Source: Streptomyces sp. NBC_00273
Lineage (GTDB): Bacteria > Actinomycetota > Actinomycetes > Streptomycetales > Streptomycetaceae
DNA length: 64,000 bases
Assembly: GCF_036178145.1 (NCBI RefSeq)
Contig: NZ_CP108067.1
Span: forward strand, 8,261,001-8,325,000
Direction: 5' to 3'
Part shown: positions 63,301-64,000 of the stretch, piece after piece
Numbering within the stretch: the first letter of the stretch is position 1
Layout of the letters: every line of letters begins with the position of its first letter
Position numbers and translations under genes: made by a program
Notes under the pieces: generated by a model
Databases searched by the model: none
Told to the model about the DNA's origin: nothing
Seen by the model: only the letters and a program-made list of their open reading frames with translations

Positions 63301-63657
63301 GGCGGCACCGCGCCGCGCGACGCCATCGAGGAGCAGATCTGCCGGGACATCCTCACCCCGCTGCTCGAATGGCAGAACCCGGACGTGGAGGGCGACTTCT
63401 TCGCCCTGGGCGGCAGCTCGCTCCAGGCCACCATCGTGGTCTCCCGGGTCCGCGCCCTCTTCGGCATCGACATCGCCCTCGCCGACTTCTTCGGCCGCCC
63501 GACCGTCTCGGGACTGGCCGAACTGGTCCGCGCCGCCAAGGCCGAAGCCGCCGGCGAACAGGACCGGCTGCTTGCGGTCTTCGAGCAGATCGAGAACATG
63601 AGCGACGACGAGGCCGCCGCCCTCCTCGGCTCCCTCCAGCAGCCGGACGGTTCCTGA
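60301..63657 (+). CDS. NRPS C-A-T module
   Basis: A 1118-residue one-module NRPS: C domain 45-470, A domain about 530-1015 (YTSGSSGTPKG, NGYGPTE, YRTGD, TPHGKVD), T domain to about 1070 (ALGGSS, S1040). The C active site is HHIAWDP (H176, H177, D181): the catalytic His and Asp are there but the last Gly is Pro. The A pocket by hand reads D, V, F, E, S, G, G, V, A, K; an acidic Glu at position 278 is seen in some domains for basic amino acids, a weak hint. The C-terminal helix (LLAVFEQIENMSDDEAAALL) looks like a docking tail. ATG 60301 overlaps the previous stop by 8 bp; the stop overlaps the next start. Confidence 0.92.
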   Translation: MSDLAERLGRLPQGQRSRLLGRMRNQMTAGVGRRIELKRADHGARSRSSFQQEQMWFVDKLGAGKARNNIALAIGLGGPLDRAALHEALNAVVARHQVLHSKLVEIDGVPWQEPVPSFVLGVQSTDLSGSEDADRELAELTASCAAAPFDLAAGPPVRAHLVRLAPERHVLLWVVHHIAWDPGSTRIFTEELTASYAAAAAGKRPEAPRLAVEYADFAAWQRAKLENDEHGRALATKWRQLLAGAVATEVLPDHPRGPETRGDGRGLKLTLDQKLLDRLTELADAGSTTVFTTLLAAFNALLRHWTRTEDVVVGTASASRPHSDLEQVIGCFVQMITLRTEVTDQLTFRELVTRTASSVMDSFTNSELPFEQVVEAVRPVRDPLRHPLFQIEFTSLGRWGTHRAQAADVEFTMDQLHDGAAKFDMSFLVGENDGLELSLEYNTSLYRHGTASALLGAFRRVLEQVAENPDLQVGDISLVEEPAASRHARELSRGGPVDEAAWTTTLDRAFRERATIHPDAVAVRHGSTRLDYAALDRWSEAIAHRLRDRGVRHGDPVAVCVSRGPAAVAGVLGVLKAGAHYLPVDQAAPAERTRTVLADAKVRHALVDEAAQLPVPLELVTTGTAAPVREVPSLAPTATPGDLAYVLYTSGSSGTPKGVMIEHRSVTHFSRTIAKAYEIRAEDRVLQFAPLTFDVSVFEVFATLLAGGSLVIATDDERRDPALLQTRMREDAVTVAELPPALLPLLDQAGLPDLRLVSVGGEAFPGRLVAEWTAGERRFVNGYGPTEATVAVTLMDCTGSYDRNPPIGRPMPGHQAFVLDERLRPVPPGVPGELCVSGPGVARGYLGRPDLTADRFADNPYADGPETARLYRTGDLVRWLPGGNLDFLGRTDRQLKVRGHRIEPGEVESVLTGHPSVQQAVVVAQPAAGGERMLAAYVTVEQVGSYASEVADAEGLRAYAAGRLPGYMVPVVVVLDELPLTPHGKVDTGALPLPTEQSGEGGTAPRDAIEEQICRDILTPLLEWQNPDVEGDFFALGGSSLQATIVVSRVRALFGIDIALADFFGRPTVSGLAELVRAAKAEAAGEQDRLLAVFEQIENMSDDEAAALLGSLQQPDGS

Positions 63658-64000
63658 TGGCCGACCCGGCCGGGCTCGAAGGAGCGCTCGCCGCGCTCCC
63701 CGAGGCGAAGCGCGAACTCGCCCGGCTGATGCTGGCCGCCCGGCAGCCCGTACCCGCCCACCCGGCCCCGCGCTCCGGCGCGGGGCCGGTCCCGCCCACC
63801 GCGCTCCAGTCCCGGCTGTGGCGCCGCGAGCGCACGCATCCGGCCGTCGCCACCGGCTCGCACGCGCTGCGGCTGACCGGTCCGCTCGACCCGCAGCGGC
63901 TCGTGGCGGCCCTCACCGGGGTGCTGCGCCGCCACGAAGCGCTGCGCACCCGGCTCACCGTCTCCACCACCGGCCAACCGAGGCTGCACGTGGACGAGGA
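63657..64000 (+). CDS. NRPS, N-terminal part of a C domain (runs off right edge)
   Basis: An ATG at 63657 inside the previous stop (TGATG) opens a frame that continues past the window, about 114 residues seen. It starts with a helix (LEGALAALPEAKRELARLML) like those at the N-termini of the two preceding NRPS proteins, then TALQSRLWRRERTHPAV (C1 motif region), LRLTGPLDPQRLVAALTG and VLRRHEALRTRL (C2 motif). So it begins with a condensation domain; further domains are outside. Translationally coupled third NRPS of this operon. Confidence 0.88.
   Translation, partial: MADPAGLEGALAALPEAKRELARLMLAARQPVPAHPAPRSGAGPVPPTALQSRLWRRERTHPAVATGSHALRLTGPLDPQRLVAALTGVLRRHEALRTRLTVSTTGQPRLHVDE

Larger units (their letters stand above)
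38971..64000. other. SARP-controlled halogenated nonribosomal peptide cluster (incomplete at right edge)
   Basis: The region from the antiporter gene to the window end reads as one cluster: divergent left arm (antiporter, flavin reductase, halogenase) and right arm (SARP, ALDH, A-T, TE, MbtH, P450, A-T-Cy-MT, AlkZ-like, MFS, three NRPS). Many genes overlap or nearly touch. The left border is inferred from the convergent housekeeping-type permease-Usp pair; the right border is outside the window. Shared 11-bp-spaced heptamers before two transcription units support common control. Confidence 0.85.

Overview
The window is high-GC actinobacterial DNA and almost certainly comes from a Streptomyces chromosome. 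The evidence is the strong G/C third-position bias, a complete cvnA-D conservon, a DUF6397-type protein, an MHYT protein, a Cys-rich leader peptide of the Streptomyces type, and a SARP-controlled NRPS cluster. I saw no tRNA, rRNA, IS element, prophage or CRISPR array.

Positions 1-38.9 kb are mostly ordinary core and accessory genes. In order they are: the N-terminus of a SNF2-type helicase (runs off the left edge), a small membrane protein, an atypical polyprenyl-synthetase-like enzyme, an MpaB-type oxygenase, a methyltransferase, the MHYT protein, the conservon (6.5-10.6 kb) with a second roadblock gene nearby, an F420/PPOX oxidoreductase, a YchJ-like protein, acyl-CoA thioesterase II, a Ski2-like helicase, a DUF457 membrane protein, a secreted HAF-repeat protein, a heterodimeric ABC exporter, an FAD/Fe-S dehydrogenase, a MarR/ABC exporter pair with a clear operator, an MltG-like protein, a frameshifted gene, a flavin monooxygenase, the decayed end of an alkanesulfonate monooxygenase gene with its leader peptide still upstream, a P450, a SRPBCC/MarR pair, a HAD phosphatase, an Lrp regulator, a YoaK-type protein, a histidine phosphatase, an amino-acid permease and a universal stress protein.

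From about 38.97 kb to the right edge lies a biosynthetic gene cluster that continues past the window. The left arm (minus strand) carries a tryptophan halogenase, its flavin reductase and a cation/proton antiporter. A divergent promoter region with SARP-type heptamer repeats separates it from the right arm (plus strand). The right arm carries a SARP regulator, an aldehyde dehydrogenase, a free-standing A-T didomain protein, a type II thioesterase, an unusual MbtH-like protein, a P450 of the aminoacyl-carrier-protein hydroxylase type, an A-T-Cy-methyltransferase NRPS whose A domain lacks the amino-acid-binding Asp, an AlkZ-like DNA glycosylase, an MFS exporter, and three NRPS proteins: C-A-T-TE with a Cys in the thioesterase nucleophile position, C-A-T, and the start of another C domain.

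My working model is inference. Tryptophan is chlorinated, loaded on the A-T protein, beta-hydroxylated by the P450 and released by the thioesterase. Side-chain cleavage gives a halo-indole-3-carboxaldehyde, which the aldehyde dehydrogenase oxidises to the indole-3-carboxylic acid. The A domain lacking Asp235 then loads this acid as the starter unit, and the Cy domain joins it to a Ser/Thr/Cys-type residue as an azoline. From memory, this logic resembles that of JBIR-34/-35 and tambromycin, but the domain arrangement here (A-T-Cy-MT, a Cys-type TE mid-cluster, an AlkZ-like protein) looks distinct. No enzyme for the C-C cleavage step is visible in the window.
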